From Vibrio hippocampi (GTDB lineage Bacteria; Pseudomonadota; Gammaproteobacteria; Enterobacterales; Vibrionaceae), in NCBI RefSeq assembly GCF_921292975.1, contig NZ_CAKLCM010000002.1, positions 930,001 through 994,000 of the forward strand: a DNA stretch of 64,000 nucleotides, written 5' to 3'. The notes under the pieces are model-generated. The model saw nothing but the letters and a program-made list of their open reading frames with translations, did not search any database and had not been told where the DNA came from. Below are positions 10,406 through 19,333 of this stretch, in pieces. A program made the translations under genes and the position numbers. The first letter of the stretch is position 1. Each line of letters starts with the position of its first letter.

Positions 10406-10604
10406 AACTGGCTTGGAGAAGCGTTTCGGCGTGCTTGGCTCTAATTGCCAGCTCTTCGAGATTAAATTGTCGAACATCAAGAGTAGCGATGTCGTTGCAT
10501 TCTTGGCATGAATGGTTGCATTTGCCGTCGACATATTCGTGCTTGGTGACCATACTCGGTTTCTTACACCAATCACAAACACCCGCTATAGAAAAAGTAC
10601 GCAT
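10404..10604 (-). CDS. Small cysteine-rich, zinc-finger-like protein
   Basis: A 66-residue protein beginning MRTFSIAGVCDWCKKPSMVT. The CDWC pair and a later CNHSCQEC cluster make a plausible zinc-binding fold of two CxxC knuckles with histidine available. The function is unknown. The ATG at 10604 follows GAGGATAACC, a strong ribosome site; the longer frame upstream is not needed. It stands alone, with a strong terminator right after its stop. Probably a real conserved small protein, but I cannot name a family. Confidence 0.7.
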   Translation of the reverse strand: MRTFSIAGVCDWCKKPSMVTKHEYVDGKCNHSCQECNDIATLDVRQFNLEELAIRAKHAETLLQAS

Positions 10605-10786
10605 GGTTATCCTCGTTAGTAGAATTGCTTTAGTATTGTCGCGCTGCATTATTACATAGTCGTGCTAACTCGGTGACGATAACGTTTCAATCCGTGTCAT
10701 TTACTCAAGCGTGATCACAGTATTTGTATGATTAATTAGAAAGGTCAATAATTTCAATAAGTAAAATAAATACTATCACTGATCCG

Positions 10787-11812
10787 CTACGCTTTACGGT
10801 TTTGCTTGATTCGATTAAGAATGACATCCAGAGCAAGGTTTAACTGCTTCATTTCTTCTTCACTGCCTTGCGCATCAGGATGGTATACGCGGGAAAGTTT
10901 TTTATATCGCTGTTTCAAATGACGAATCGTGAGGTTCTGTCTATCAGCAAAGTCGAAACCAAATCGCGCGTAGGCGAGTTGCAGTTGTGCGTCAGGAGAG
11001 GTGGGTTGGTCATTGGCAACGTTTTGGTAACGTTCGCTTATGATCTTGATATGCTTTGTCAGTTGTTTGATTTTCTGCTGTTGAAGTTCTATTTGCTGTC
11101 TTAATTGTTGGGTCGATTGTTCACTTGCGCTGGTGCGCTGTCTACGGCGAAATTCTCGAGTGATGAATAGCGCCGACAGTATTCCTATCAACAATAAGTA
11201 CATTAAGTGCAACCAAGGGAAAGGCGCGTTGCTTTTTATTGGAGTGGCATCAATGACTTCGAGTGGCGCGCTTAGGGTCTGTTGCTCTTTTTGCTGCAAG
11301 GCATCAACTTGGCGCTTTTGACGGGCATTATATTGACGTTGCAGCGCTTGGTTGTAGGCGTCTTGGTATTGAGGGGAGTCTTCACTGGCTAAGTGATACC
11401 AAAGTACCGCTTGATCTTCTAATGGGATCTCAATATCAAATTGGCTGTAGAGATTACCTAACTTGGCGAAGGCAGCGTTTTGTCCCGTTACCGCTAATTG
11501 AGTATAAAGCAGTGCCGCCTTGCTGGGATTTCGCTTGGTCCCTGTGCCGAGTTCCAATGCCTGAGCATAGTTAAAGCGAGCCGCCTGATGTCCGTTGTCA
11601 CTGGCGATGCGGTACCACTTGGTGGCTTCTACCAAGTTTTTATTAACGCCTTCACCGGTTTCATAAGCTAAGCCCAATTGATATTGGGCTTGAGGGTCGT
11701 TGCTTGCTGCGAGTTGTTCAAGTTGGGCGACGGATGGTGCGGCTATGCAGCTCCATGAAGCGGTGAGCACAAGTAGCCCAGAGAGATTAATTCGCGTTAG
11801 ATGTCGATACAT
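10787..11812 (-). CDS. Membrane protein with Sel1 repeats and a C-terminal J domain
   Basis: A 341-residue protein with an unusual order of parts. A signal-like N-terminus (1-24) precedes Sel1-like repeats (about 36-110, for example AQYQLGLAYETGEGV and AEATKWY-type helices). Then come a charged linker, one membrane segment (201-218), a glutamine-rich coiled coil (about 228-262) and a J domain (280-340) with the diagnostic HPD at 311-313. If the N-terminus is exported, the repeats are periplasmic and the J domain cytoplasmic, where it could recruit DnaK. The partner is unknown. It is 42 bases downstream of the DUF2786 gene on the same strand, so they may be cotranscribed. Confidence 0.82.
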   Translation of the reverse strand: MYRHLTRINLSGLLVLTASWSCIAAPSVAQLEQLAASNDPQAQYQLGLAYETGEGVNKNLVEATKWYRIASDNGHQAARFNYAQALELGTGTKRNPSKAALLYTQLAVTGQNAAFAKLGNLYSQFDIEIPLEDQAVLWYHLASEDSPQYQDAYNQALQRQYNARQKRQVDALQQKEQQTLSAPLEVIDATPIKSNAPFPWLHLMYLLLIGILSALFITREFRRRQRTSASEQSTQQLRQQIELQQQKIKQLTKHIKIISERYQNVANDQPTSPDAQLQLAYARFGFDFADRQNLTIRHLKQRYKKLSRVYHPDAQGSEEEMKQLNLALDVILNRIKQNRKA

Positions 11813-11854
11813 AGATGACCGGTTTCACTCCTTGAACTGTCCGATTCGTCGTGG

Positions 11855-12544
11855 CTATTTCAACATCTTCGGTGCTTGAGCACCATCAATTGGGCGATTA
11901 ACTGAGACAGTGCGACCTTTTTTTAATCCAACTTCGTAGTCGGCGGTAATATTCTTCATCGCCTCTTTGAGCTGTTGCTTAAAAGTTTCGCGATCAATGT
12001 TTTTAAACTCTTTGTCGATGTAATTGTTGATCTTATTGGCAGACTCATCATCTGGTGTTATCACGGGAAGTTTTTCGAGCGCGCCCTCAATCCAACCAGA
12101 AACGAATGAATTGACGCGCCTTGTGACTTCAGTGGTCGACTTCCCTGAGCCTGCAAAGCTGTTGCGGAATTGACCCGTTTGTTCATTCATCTCGCGATAA
12201 ATAATATCAAACGCAAACGCAGCAAAAATGGCACGGTCAGCTTCACCAATATACTCAACGCGCTTTAGTCCTTTGTGATTTAACAACACTGCCTCGACAC
12301 CAAACTTGGTATTGATGCCGCGAATAATGCGCAACAAGGTTGAACTAATGCTCGTCGGCAAGAGGTGAGTCGATTGGGTTTTACCCATCTTAATGAATTC
12401 GATGTCGTCTTTATCAAGACCATACTTGAGCATCAAGCGATGAGCCATTTTAATGGCGTTTGCAGCTTCGTTAACGTTAGCTGAATTACCAAGTTCTAAA
12501 CACTTAGCAATTTTTTTAAGGGCTTTTTGCTTATCCACCGACAA
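11855..12544 (-). CDS. DUF2786 domain protein
   Basis: A 229-residue soluble protein. The N-terminal 45 residues (KALKKIAKCLELGNSANVNE, then AANAIKMAHRLMLKYGL) match the DUF2786 pattern, often found in phage or bacterial proteins of unknown function. The rest contains a basic, alpha-helical region with AGSGKSTTEVTRRVNSFVSG. That GSGKST string resembles a Walker A loop, but the surrounding sequence does not look like a P-loop ATPase, so I do not call it one. It precedes the Sel1/J-domain gene on the same strand. Confidence 0.75.
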   Translation of the reverse strand: MSVDKQKALKKIAKCLELGNSANVNEAANAIKMAHRLMLKYGLDKDDIEFIKMGKTQSTHLLPTSISSTLLRIIRGINTKFGVEAVLLNHKGLKRVEYIGEADRAIFAAFAFDIIYREMNEQTGQFRNSFAGSGKSTTEVTRRVNSFVSGWIEGALEKLPVITPDDESANKINNYIDKEFKNIDRETFKQQLKEAMKNITADYEVGLKKGRTVSVNRPIDGAQAPKMLK

Positions 12545-12628
12545 AATTAAATCTCTACCGCAAAAGAAAAGGCAGCTATTTTAACGATTTTTACTAAAAA
12601 GTTAAAGTCGCAGCGGCGTCGTAAACGA

Positions 12629-12657
12629 AAAGAGGGCGCCTATTCGGCACCCTCTTG
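12629..12657 (-). terminator. Terminator of the DUF3334 gene
   Basis: An 11-position stem (12630-12640 with 12646-12656) with one position that pairs as G-U on the minus-strand transcript. It is followed on the minus strand by TTTTCGTTT. Confidence 0.8.
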
Positions 12658-12680
12658 GTCACTATTGGTAAGGATTTGAG

Positions 12681-13358
12681 TTAGATACCCAACTCATCCA
12701 ATAAGTCTTGATTGTCATCCTCTTTTGAACTCAGCATCTCACGCTCTTGTTTCGCTGCGCGTTGCTGTTCGATGATGTCATCAGGTGTTTCTTCTGGTTG
12801 AACTTCAAATTCTTCCATTTGAATAAATTCGGTTTTGTCCATAGCAAACTCAAGGTAAAAGATGTTGTTACCCTCAGTAGAGAAAGTTACCCGTCTTGCT
12901 TGTGGACGCTCTAAGTTAGTATCAACCGAGAGTACAACCTGCTTATTGATGGACATCATTTTAGGTTGGTTTTGAGTGATGTTTGTTTGTAGTTCTTTAC
13001 GTACCTTACTAGTAAAGTCACCAACAAGTTGGTTCATTAGTTCGCCTAATACGTTACCAACATCATCCGCATTGTGGTGAATAGCCAGCTCTTCTTTTGG
13101 CATACCCATGCTGATCATGTAGTTGTGATACAGTTCAAGCGCGGCTTGAGAGGTGAAGTTAATAACGACCAGCCCAGAGAAACCGCCATCAAACAACACG
13201 AAGCAGCCGAAGTCAGGCTTAAGTGTTGTTTTAGGGATCTTTTGAACCATAGCTGAATAGGTCACTTTAGACTGAGAAGCTGAAGTAAGGACCGAAGAGA
13301 CGGATTGACACAGCTTTAGAAGAATGTCTTCGGTGGTAACGACTTTAGTTTTTTTCAT
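12681..13358 (-). CDS. DUF3334 family protein (CheC/CheX-like)
   Basis: A 225-residue soluble protein I place in DUF3334. The body resembles the CheX/CheC phosphatase fold: FGCFVLFDGGFSGLVVINF, then helices with ADDVGNVLGELMNQLVGDF (a glycine/asparagine-rich E-x-x-N-type helix), followed by an acidic tail ending DDNQDLLDELGI. A link to chemotaxis or signalling phosphatases is inference. The ATG at 13358 begins MKKTKVVTTEDIL; the ribosome site is weak. An in-frame upstream start at 13445 would add a stretch with no conserved look. Own terminator downstream. Confidence 0.78.
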   Translation of the reverse strand: MKKTKVVTTEDILLKLCQSVSSVLTSASQSKVTYSAMVQKIPKTTLKPDFGCFVLFDGGFSGLVVINFTSQAALELYHNYMISMGMPKEELAIHHNADDVGNVLGELMNQLVGDFTSKVRKELQTNITQNQPKMMSINKQVVLSVDTNLERPQARRVTFSTEGNNIFYLEFAMDKTEFIQMEEFEVQPEETPDDIIEQQRAAKQEREMLSSKEDDNQDLLDELGI

Positions 13359-13616
13359 GATGTACCGCAAAGTTGTTTTTGTTTTTCTGTTGCCGAGTGT
13401 GTCATGAAGTGACCCGCTTGAAAAGTGGCGAACAGTCTCTTGCAATGTGAGTTTAAGATTTGATCACATTTTATTTGTTGTATAGCGGCAAGATGAGTAA
13501 AATCCGTAGGCCCGTTAAATAAAAAAAATCATATCCAATCAGTTAACGGGTTAATTTTTAGCCATAGACTCCTTAAGCTGAGCGGATCAGCGTAATTTGG
13601 GAGAGCAGGAAGCGAG

Positions 13617-16600
13617 ATGTTACCAAGATTAGACATTCAAACGGACATTGATCCAACCTTAGTTGTATTCCTCCAACAACTAGAAGCAAAAGGCTTTAGC
13701 GGTGATATTGAAACGCACTACTCAAGCCGTTTGGCTGTTGCAACGGACAACAGCGTATATCAGCAGTTACCTCAAGCGGTGGTTTTACCCAAATCAACCC
13801 AAGATATTGCCCTGATCAATCAGTTATCAAACCAAGAGCAATTCCTCTCCATTACGTTTTCACCACGCGGTGGCGGTACGGGAACCAATGGCCAAGCATT
13901 GACACAGGGTGTTGTCGTTGATCTTTCTCGATATATGAATCAAGTGCTAGAGATTAATGAGCAAGAGGGATGGGTTCGAGTACAAACCGGTATTGTTAAA
14001 GATGTGTTGAACGACGCAGTGCGTCCTTATGGATACTTTTTCTCTCCGGATCTGTCAACCAGCAACCGTGCGACTTTGGGCGGGATGATCAATACCGACG
14101 CGTCAGGGCAAGGCTCATTAAAGTACGGCAAAACGTCTGATCATGTATTGTCCATGCAAGCGGTGTTTGCCGATGGCAGTGTTTACGAAACCGATGGTTC
14201 GCAAGGCAACCCGCAAGCAGACAGTTTTGCCGATAAAGCTTTGAACATGGTGAGTCAGGTTTGTCGCCAACAACGCGCGGTGATTGAAGAAAAATTCCCG
14301 CCACTGAACCGTTTTCTTACCGGCTACGATTTAAAAAATGCCTACTTGCCTCAACAAGACGAGATAGATTTTGGTCGTATCCTTTGTGGCTCTGAAGGCT
14401 CATTAGCCTTTATTACCGAAGCCAAGCTAAACCTCACGCCTATCCCGAAAGTCCGTACTCTGATTAACGTCAAATACAACAGTTTTGATGCTGCACTACG
14501 CAACGCGCCTTTTATGGTTGAAGCGAATGCGTTGTCAGTGGAAACCATTGACTCAAAAGTTCTTGATCTGGCTAAGCAGGATATTGTTTGGCATACCGTC
14601 AGTGATTTGATTTGCGAGGTGCCGGGTAAGACATTATCAGGTATCAATGTGGTCGAGTATGCGGGTCAAGATGAAGCAGAAGTGGCTGAGGCGGTGCGCC
14701 AATTGACCGATCAGCTCGATCGTATGGTGACCACCGAAGAAGCGGGCATCATTGGTTATCAGGTCACTAGCGATCTGGCGAGCATTGGTAAAATCTATAA
14801 TATGCGCAAGAAAGCGGTGGGTTTATTGGGCGCAGTGAAAGGCAGTGCCAAGCCAATCGCGTTTGCCGAAGATACCTGTGTTCCACCAGAAAATCTTGCC
14901 GACTTTATTGCCGAATTCCGAGTGTTACTCGACCAATACGGTTTGCACTATGGCATGTTTGGTCACGTTGACGCAGGTGTTTTGCACGTCAGACCGGCGC
15001 TAGATATGTGTGACCCGGAACAAGAAGCTTTAATGCATCAAATCTCCGATCAAGTCGTTGCGTTAGTCGCTAAATATGGCGGATTGATGTGGGGTGAACA
15101 TGGCAAAGGTTTCCGCTCTGAATATGGTCCGGCGTTTTTCGGTGAAACCTTATTTAACGAGCTTCGACGTATTAAAGGGGCTTTCGACCCGCATAATAAA
15201 CTCAATCCCGGTAAGATCTGTACGCCGCTAGAAAGTGATGCCCAACTGGTTAAAGTCACGGATGTAAAACGCGGCACCTATGACCGCCAGATCCCGATCC
15301 ATGTCCGAGATAGTTTCTCTCAGGCGATGGAGTGTAATGGCAACGGCTTGTGCTTTAACTATGATACCAGTTCTCCAATGTGTCCTTCGATGAAAGTGAC
15401 CGCCGATAGGCGTCATTCTCCAAAAGGGCGAGCAGGATTAGTGAGGGAGTGGCTGCGTCAACTTTCGGAGCAAGGCTACGATGTCGTTGAACTTGAATCG
15501 ATGACCATGCAACAAAACAGTGTCAAAGGGTTGATCGAAAAATGGCGCAACACCTTTAACAAACGTCATCAATATGACTTCTCTCACGAAGTCTATGAAG
15601 CGATGAACGGCTGTTTAGCGTGTAAAGCGTGTGCAAGTCAGTGCCCAATTAAAGTCGATGTGCCGAGTTTTAGAGCGCGTTTTCTCAATCTTTACCATAC
15701 TCGTTACCAACGACCGGTTAAGGATTACCTCGTTGCAAACATTGAGACGTTATTACCAGTAATGGCAGCAATGCCGACCACGGTTAACTTCGCTCTTAAG
15801 CAGAAGTGGATCCAAGGCTTAACCAAAAAGACTATCGGTTATGTCGATACGCCACTCATGTCTGTTCCAACATTGAAGCAGCGCATCAAACCACAAGCGA
15901 TATTACAGTTTGATCTGGATGCTTTACGCCAAATTTCACCATCTGAGCGTGATCAATATGTGTGTATTGTGCAGGACCCATTTACCAGTTATTACGATGC
16001 TGAGGTCGTGGATGAGTTTGCTCAATTGGTGATTAAGCTTGGTAAAAAGCCAGTTTTATTGCCTTTTAAACCCAATGGTAAAGCGGCGCATATTAAAGGC
16101 TTCCTTAAACAGTTTGCTAAAAGCGCACAGAACACCGCTGATTTTCTTGAACAGGTCGCCGAACTCGGATTCCCGCTGGTTGGTGTCGATCCGGCGTTAG
16201 TGCTGTGTTATCGCGATGAATACGCCGAGATTTTAGCGGATAAGCGGGGTGATTTTGATGTGCTGACCGTTCATGAGTGGTTATTGCCCTTATTAACTGA
16301 GCAGCCTAAGCAAGAAGTTGTCGATGCCAATGACTGGTACTTATTTGCCCACTGTACTGAAAAGACCAAGTTGCCAAATGCAGAAAAAGAGTGGGGGGCT
16401 ATATTTAGCCACTTTGGTGGAAGGCTCACCACAGTACCTGTTGGTTGCTGCGGTATGGCAGGTACATTTGGTCATGAAGCGGATAAGCTGCAAATGTCTA
16501 AAGACATTTACAATCTTAGTTGGCAGCCGAATCTGGATAAGCTACCAAAGGACCGCTGCTTGGTGACGGGATATTCATGTCGAAGTCAGGTGAAACGCTT

Positions 16601-16664
16601 TGAATCACACAAAGTCCGTCATCCATTACAAGCTTTATTAGACTTGATAAAGCTAAGTGCATAA
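13617..16664 (+). CDS. ydiJ: YdiJ-type FAD/4Fe-4S dehydrogenase (D-2-hydroxyglutarate dehydrogenase family)
   Basis: A 1015-residue flavoprotein closely resembling E. coli YdiJ (1018). Order of domains: a PCMH-type FAD-binding domain with PRGGGTGTNGQAL and TLGGMINTDASGQGS (about 80-180); an FAD-oxidase C domain with GMFGHVDAGVLHVRPALD and WGEHGKGFRSEYGP (to about 540); two ferredoxin-like cysteine clusters (CNGNGLC, MCPSM, then CLACKACASQCPIKVDVPS); and a GlpC-type C-terminal region with VGCCGMAGTFGH. YdiJ is reported to oxidise D-2-hydroxyglutarate; for this protein that is inferred by homology. A strong terminator follows. Confidence 0.94.
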   Translation: MLPRLDIQTDIDPTLVVFLQQLEAKGFSGDIETHYSSRLAVATDNSVYQQLPQAVVLPKSTQDIALINQLSNQEQFLSITFSPRGGGTGTNGQALTQGVVVDLSRYMNQVLEINEQEGWVRVQTGIVKDVLNDAVRPYGYFFSPDLSTSNRATLGGMINTDASGQGSLKYGKTSDHVLSMQAVFADGSVYETDGSQGNPQADSFADKALNMVSQVCRQQRAVIEEKFPPLNRFLTGYDLKNAYLPQQDEIDFGRILCGSEGSLAFITEAKLNLTPIPKVRTLINVKYNSFDAALRNAPFMVEANALSVETIDSKVLDLAKQDIVWHTVSDLICEVPGKTLSGINVVEYAGQDEAEVAEAVRQLTDQLDRMVTTEEAGIIGYQVTSDLASIGKIYNMRKKAVGLLGAVKGSAKPIAFAEDTCVPPENLADFIAEFRVLLDQYGLHYGMFGHVDAGVLHVRPALDMCDPEQEALMHQISDQVVALVAKYGGLMWGEHGKGFRSEYGPAFFGETLFNELRRIKGAFDPHNKLNPGKICTPLESDAQLVKVTDVKRGTYDRQIPIHVRDSFSQAMECNGNGLCFNYDTSSPMCPSMKVTADRRHSPKGRAGLVREWLRQLSEQGYDVVELESMTMQQNSVKGLIEKWRNTFNKRHQYDFSHEVYEAMNGCLACKACASQCPIKVDVPSFRARFLNLYHTRYQRPVKDYLVANIETLLPVMAAMPTTVNFALKQKWIQGLTKKTIGYVDTPLMSVPTLKQRIKPQAILQFDLDALRQISPSERDQYVCIVQDPFTSYYDAEVVDEFAQLVIKLGKKPVLLPFKPNGKAAHIKGFLKQFAKSAQNTADFLEQVAELGFPLVGVDPALVLCYRDEYAEILADKRGDFDVLTVHEWLLPLLTEQPKQEVVDANDWYLFAHCTEKTKLPNAEKEWGAIFSHFGGRLTTVPVGCCGMAGTFGHEADKLQMSKDIYNLSWQPNLDKLPKDRCLVTGYSCRSQVKRFESHKVRHPLQALLDLIKLSA

Positions 16665-16682
16665 TTCGATGACCTCTTTCAC

Positions 16683-16721
16683 TAGCCCCATCATACAGAG
16701 CGTTTGATGGGGCTAATTTTT
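16683..16721 (+). terminator. ydiJ terminator
   Basis: An 11-bp stem (16683-16693 with 16705-16715, TAGCCCCATCA/TGATGGGGCTA) is followed by ATTTTT on the plus strand, 18 bases after the ydiJ stop. Confidence 0.88.
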
Positions 16722-16746
16722 GGTTAGTATGAGATAGGATATCCCA

Positions 16747-17211
16747 ATGACAGGTTTGCATCTTAAGATCCCGCCACCGCTCGTCTTCGTTGTATTCTTG
16801 ATCGCAATGTATTTGGCGGCGATGATCGACAATGGGTGGTGGTATCTTTATATCCCATTTAAATACGTCTGGGTGGCGATATTTGCTGTCACTGGTACTG
16901 TCTTCGGTGGAATGGCAACACTGGCATTCGTTCGTCATCGCACCTCGCTTGATCCGAGAGCAGTCACTAAAGCATCTTGTATCGTAACCACAGGGGTATT
17001 TTCTATAAGTCGAAACCCTATGTACCTTACGTTATTGTTTCTGTTATTGGCGTGGGGTGTTTGGTTAGAGGATGGGATCAGTCTATTGCTAACGACGTTA
17101 TTTGTTCCCTATATCAATCGTTTTCAGATTGTTCCAGAGGAATTGGCATTAGCGGAGAAGTTTGGCAGTGAGTATCTTGACTACAAAGCAAAAGTCAGGC
17201 GTTGGATATAA
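16747..17211 (+). CDS. Isoprenylcysteine carboxyl methyltransferase-family membrane protein
   Basis: A 154-residue polytopic membrane protein with about four hydrophobic segments (near 10-27, 35-55, 84-104, 106-122). The core LVTTGVFSISRNPMYL-like motif (here IVTTGVFSISRNPMYLTL) and the terminal EELALAEKFGSEYLDYKAKV are typical of the ICMT/PEMT methyltransferase superfamily, which binds S-adenosylmethionine. The substrate in bacteria is unknown. It lies downstream of the ydiJ terminator and therefore likely has its own promoter in the short gap. Confidence 0.85.
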   Translation: MTGLHLKIPPPLVFVVFLIAMYLAAMIDNGWWYLYIPFKYVWVAIFAVTGTVFGGMATLAFVRHRTSLDPRAVTKASCIVTTGVFSISRNPMYLTLLFLLLAWGVWLEDGISLLLTTLFVPYINRFQIVPEELALAEKFGSEYLDYKAKVRRWI

Positions 17212-17279
17212 ACTAAGATAGCTAAGATAGCGAAAAGCAGATGGTTAGATAGTAAAAAAGATAGTAAAAATAGATAGCG

Positions 17280-17312
17280 AACAACTCACCCAAACGCACT
17301 CGGTGAGTTGTT
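17280..17312. terminator. Hairpin between convergent ICMT-like and DUF3581 genes
   Basis: An 11-bp stem (17280-17290 with 17302-17312, core ACAACTCACC/GGTGAGTTGT) separates two convergent genes. U-tracts are poor on both sides, so termination strength is uncertain. Upstream, GATAGTAAAAA occurs twice between 17248 and 17271. Confidence 0.6.
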
Positions 17313-17334
17313 AAATAGAGGGTTTATTGCGGGT

Positions 17335-18048
17335 TCAAACGAGTTGAGCGTAATTCGCTTTCAGTTGGTTGAATCGAGTCACAAGGTTATCAACCGAGGC
17401 TGTGTCATAAGGCTTAAGTCCACTGGTCACCAAGCGCTTAAAGCCTTTACCAACCATTTGACCATTCTCACTGAAAGCAAAGTTGAGCGTCACCACACCA
17501 CGTTTCCCTTCCACATCAAAACTAGCGCCAACAAAGTCGATTTCAGGCTTTTGAACATCAAGAGTATCAAATTCAACCTGCATACATTCGTAGATCACCA
17601 ATGGACGCTGGCAATTGATCATCACCTGCTTATCTTGCATCAAAGGCACCAAAATATGAGGGAAATTCATTCCGGAAAACTGCACATAGTTGGTCACGAG
17701 GTGCTGAATAAACTCGGGGTTATATGTGACATCGCCCTCACGAGTCATATGCAGGTATTCTTTACCGTTCCCATCGGTGAGGGAACTTTCTCTATCGCAC
17801 TTTTCTACTATCGACAGCGGTATTCCGTCCGAGACCATACCAGAAAAATCGAAGCGCATTTTTTGGCTGATCCCTTCTTTTTGCAGCAATACTGCAAAGA
17901 GTAGATCGCCCGGTACACAAAAGCGCTTGTTGTCCTCGTCATGGATAGGATTGAAGTCACCAGCGACGCCTTTTGCGAAGTGACTGGCTTGCTGACGAGT
18001 GAATTTAAACTGATCGTTATTAGTAGAAACGTATGGATTTAGAAACAT
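17335..18048 (-). CDS. DUF3581 family protein, possible hot-dog fold
   Basis: A 237-residue soluble protein that I recognise as DUF3581. The segment ASHFAKGVAGDFNPIHDED near residues 21-39 resembles the MaoC-like hydratase motif (A-x-x-x-G-D-x-N-P-x-H), so a hot-dog fold that binds an acyl thioester is possible. No catalytic evidence beyond that resemblance. Single gene, convergent with the ICMT-like gene. Confidence 0.8.
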   Translation of the reverse strand: MFLNPYVSTNNDQFKFTRQQASHFAKGVAGDFNPIHDEDNKRFCVPGDLLFAVLLQKEGISQKMRFDFSGMVSDGIPLSIVEKCDRESSLTDGNGKEYLHMTREGDVTYNPEFIQHLVTNYVQFSGMNFPHILVPLMQDKQVMINCQRPLVIYECMQVEFDTLDVQKPEIDFVGASFDVEGKRGVVTLNFAFSENGQMVGKGFKRLVTSGLKPYDTASVDNLVTRFNQLKANYAQLV

Positions 18049-18225
18049 AATTTTCGACGAAGTGATAATAATTGTCAGCGATTATATCTGACAATTTATT
18101 TTTAATGGTCTATCCAGTCTAGCAGAGCTGTCAACACTTTGTAAAATTAAGGATTTTTGTAGGTAGCAGTAGGGAAGAGGGCAGGCATCACCACGTTCAG
18201 GATGATGCCTAGAGGCAATGTTGTG

Positions 18226-18753
18226 CTATTTTCCAAGCATTCGGCTTAGGGTTCCGTCTTTATCGACAAATTGATGTTTTAAAGCCGCAATGATATGCAA
18301 GGCAATAATCATCAATAACACATTGACTGTCGCATGGTGAATCGGTGCCGTGATATCTTGCAACCACTGAACTTTCTCTCCGCCATCGTATAGAACGAAA
18401 CCAAACAGCTTGATCGAACGCCCGCCACCGATACTCATGAGCACGCCAGACAAAGGCATGGCGATGGTCGCTAGCAAAAGTAGGTGATGTACAGCAGTTG
18501 CGGATTTTCGCTGCCATTCTGCCATGCCGGGTATTGCAGGAACAGCGCCTTCCTTGATACGCCACGCCAATCGTAACGATGCCACAATCATGACTAATAC
18601 ACCGAGAGACTTGTGAAGATCGCGCAACTGATTTTTATCCGGTCCGCGCTCCATATCTCCTAAGTACCAACCTATAGCGAATGTAACCAAAAATAGAATG
18701 CCTGTTGCCCAGTGAAGCATGATGGTTCTCTTAGAGAGTGAAGCTGTGTGCAT
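18226..18753 (-). CDS. Cytochrome b561-family protein
   Basis: A 175-residue inner-membrane protein with four transmembrane helices (about 12-30, 45-64, 85-107, 137-157). Histidines suitable for haem ligation are at 14, 47, 89/90, 139/140 and 153. The pattern LHWATGILF then DLHKSLGVLV is typical of E. coli CybB/YceJ-type di-haem cytochrome b561. It likely carries electrons between the quinone pool and a periplasmic or exogenous donor or acceptor; the partner is unknown. A short palindromic repeat remnant lies in its promoter region. Confidence 0.88.
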   Translation of the reverse strand: MHTASLSKRTIMLHWATGILFLVTFAIGWYLGDMERGPDKNQLRDLHKSLGVLVMIVASLRLAWRIKEGAVPAIPGMAEWQRKSATAVHHLLLLATIAMPLSGVLMSIGGGRSIKLFGFVLYDGGEKVQWLQDITAPIHHATVNVLLMIIALHIIAALKHQFVDKDGTLSRMLGK

Positions 18754-18777
18754 GTCATTGTCCTTTGTTGTGACTTG

Positions 18778-18819
18778 TATATTTCCAAGTTACTTCAGGT
18801 GCGAGGTAACTTGGGTATA
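18778..18819. repeat. Short remnant of a dispersed palindromic repeat
   Basis: A 12-bp inverted repeat (18785-18796 with 18803-18814, CCAAGTTACTTC/GAGGTAACTTGG, a near match) flanked by TATA on each side. The right arm GAGGTAACTTGGGTATA is identical to the end of the 265-bp element at 48261-48525. It lies between cytochrome b561 and its upstream DNA. Confidence 0.7.
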
Positions 18820-18954
18820 AGCAACTGATGGAGTTTGTGTTATTAGGGTGCTTAGTTGAGCAGTAATGGTCAATTATCTCCGATTTAAATCCTCAGCGTC
18901 TATCCTAAATAGTGTAAAGCTGGGTAAAGTTCGGAAAATAAAAAGGAGTTAATT

Positions 18955-19185
18955 ATGCAATTTTCGTTGTTTAAAGGTATGAAAACGTGGGGGTTGTTCG
19001 TCACTGTGTTTATGGTTGCGGCTTGTTCAGAACAAGCAGAAGACACTAACAAGCTCGATATGGCTAATCCGGCGGCGGTGTTTTGTGAAGAGCAAGGAGA
19101 ATATGATTTGAAAACGGGGCAATGTAAATTGAAATCGGGTGAGGTTGTGGATGCGTGGGAGTTCTTTAGACAACACAATCAGTAA
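18955..19185 (+). CDS. Small lipoprotein with DUF333 domain
   Basis: A 76-residue exported lipoprotein. The N-terminal hydrophobic segment (11-22) ends in VAAC with the lipid-anchored cysteine at residue 24. The mature part contains NPAAVFCEEQGEYDLKTGQC, matching the DUF333 pattern of two cysteines around a short loop, and ends with the family's D-A-W-x-F-F/Y sequence (VDAWEFFRQH). The function is unknown. The ATG has an AAGGAG ribosome site. A GC-rich hairpin follows. Confidence 0.85.
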   Translation: MQFSLFKGMKTWGLFVTVFMVAACSEQAEDTNKLDMANPAAVFCEEQGEYDLKTGQCKLKSGEVVDAWEFFRQHNQ

Positions 19186-19197
19186 TTAAAACTGGGG

Positions 19198-19230
19198 GGC
19201 GCCTGAGTTCCTATATTTAGGCGCCATTTT
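19198..19230 (+). terminator. Terminator of the DUF333 lipoprotein gene
   Basis: A seven-pair GC-rich stem (19198-19204 with 19219-19225, GGCGCCT/AGGCGCC) followed by ATTTT. Confidence 0.7.
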
Positions 19231-19333
19231 AGCGATGTTCCTGTTCACTTTCCCATTTCATTATACGAGTTCCCTGACGTGTGTTTATTCTGGTTAAAGC
19301 GTGCGTGTGGCTTCGAGTAACTCAAAACAATCC

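Noticed and set aside
12110..12170. GSGKST string in the DUF2786 protein as a Walker A ATPase motif
   Set aside because: No preceding beta-strand hydrophobic run and no Walker B partner; likely a chance match in a flexible loop.
11855..12544. DUF2786 protein as evidence of a prophage
   Set aside because: No neighbouring phage structural, integrase or lysis genes; neighbours are ordinary chromosomal genes.
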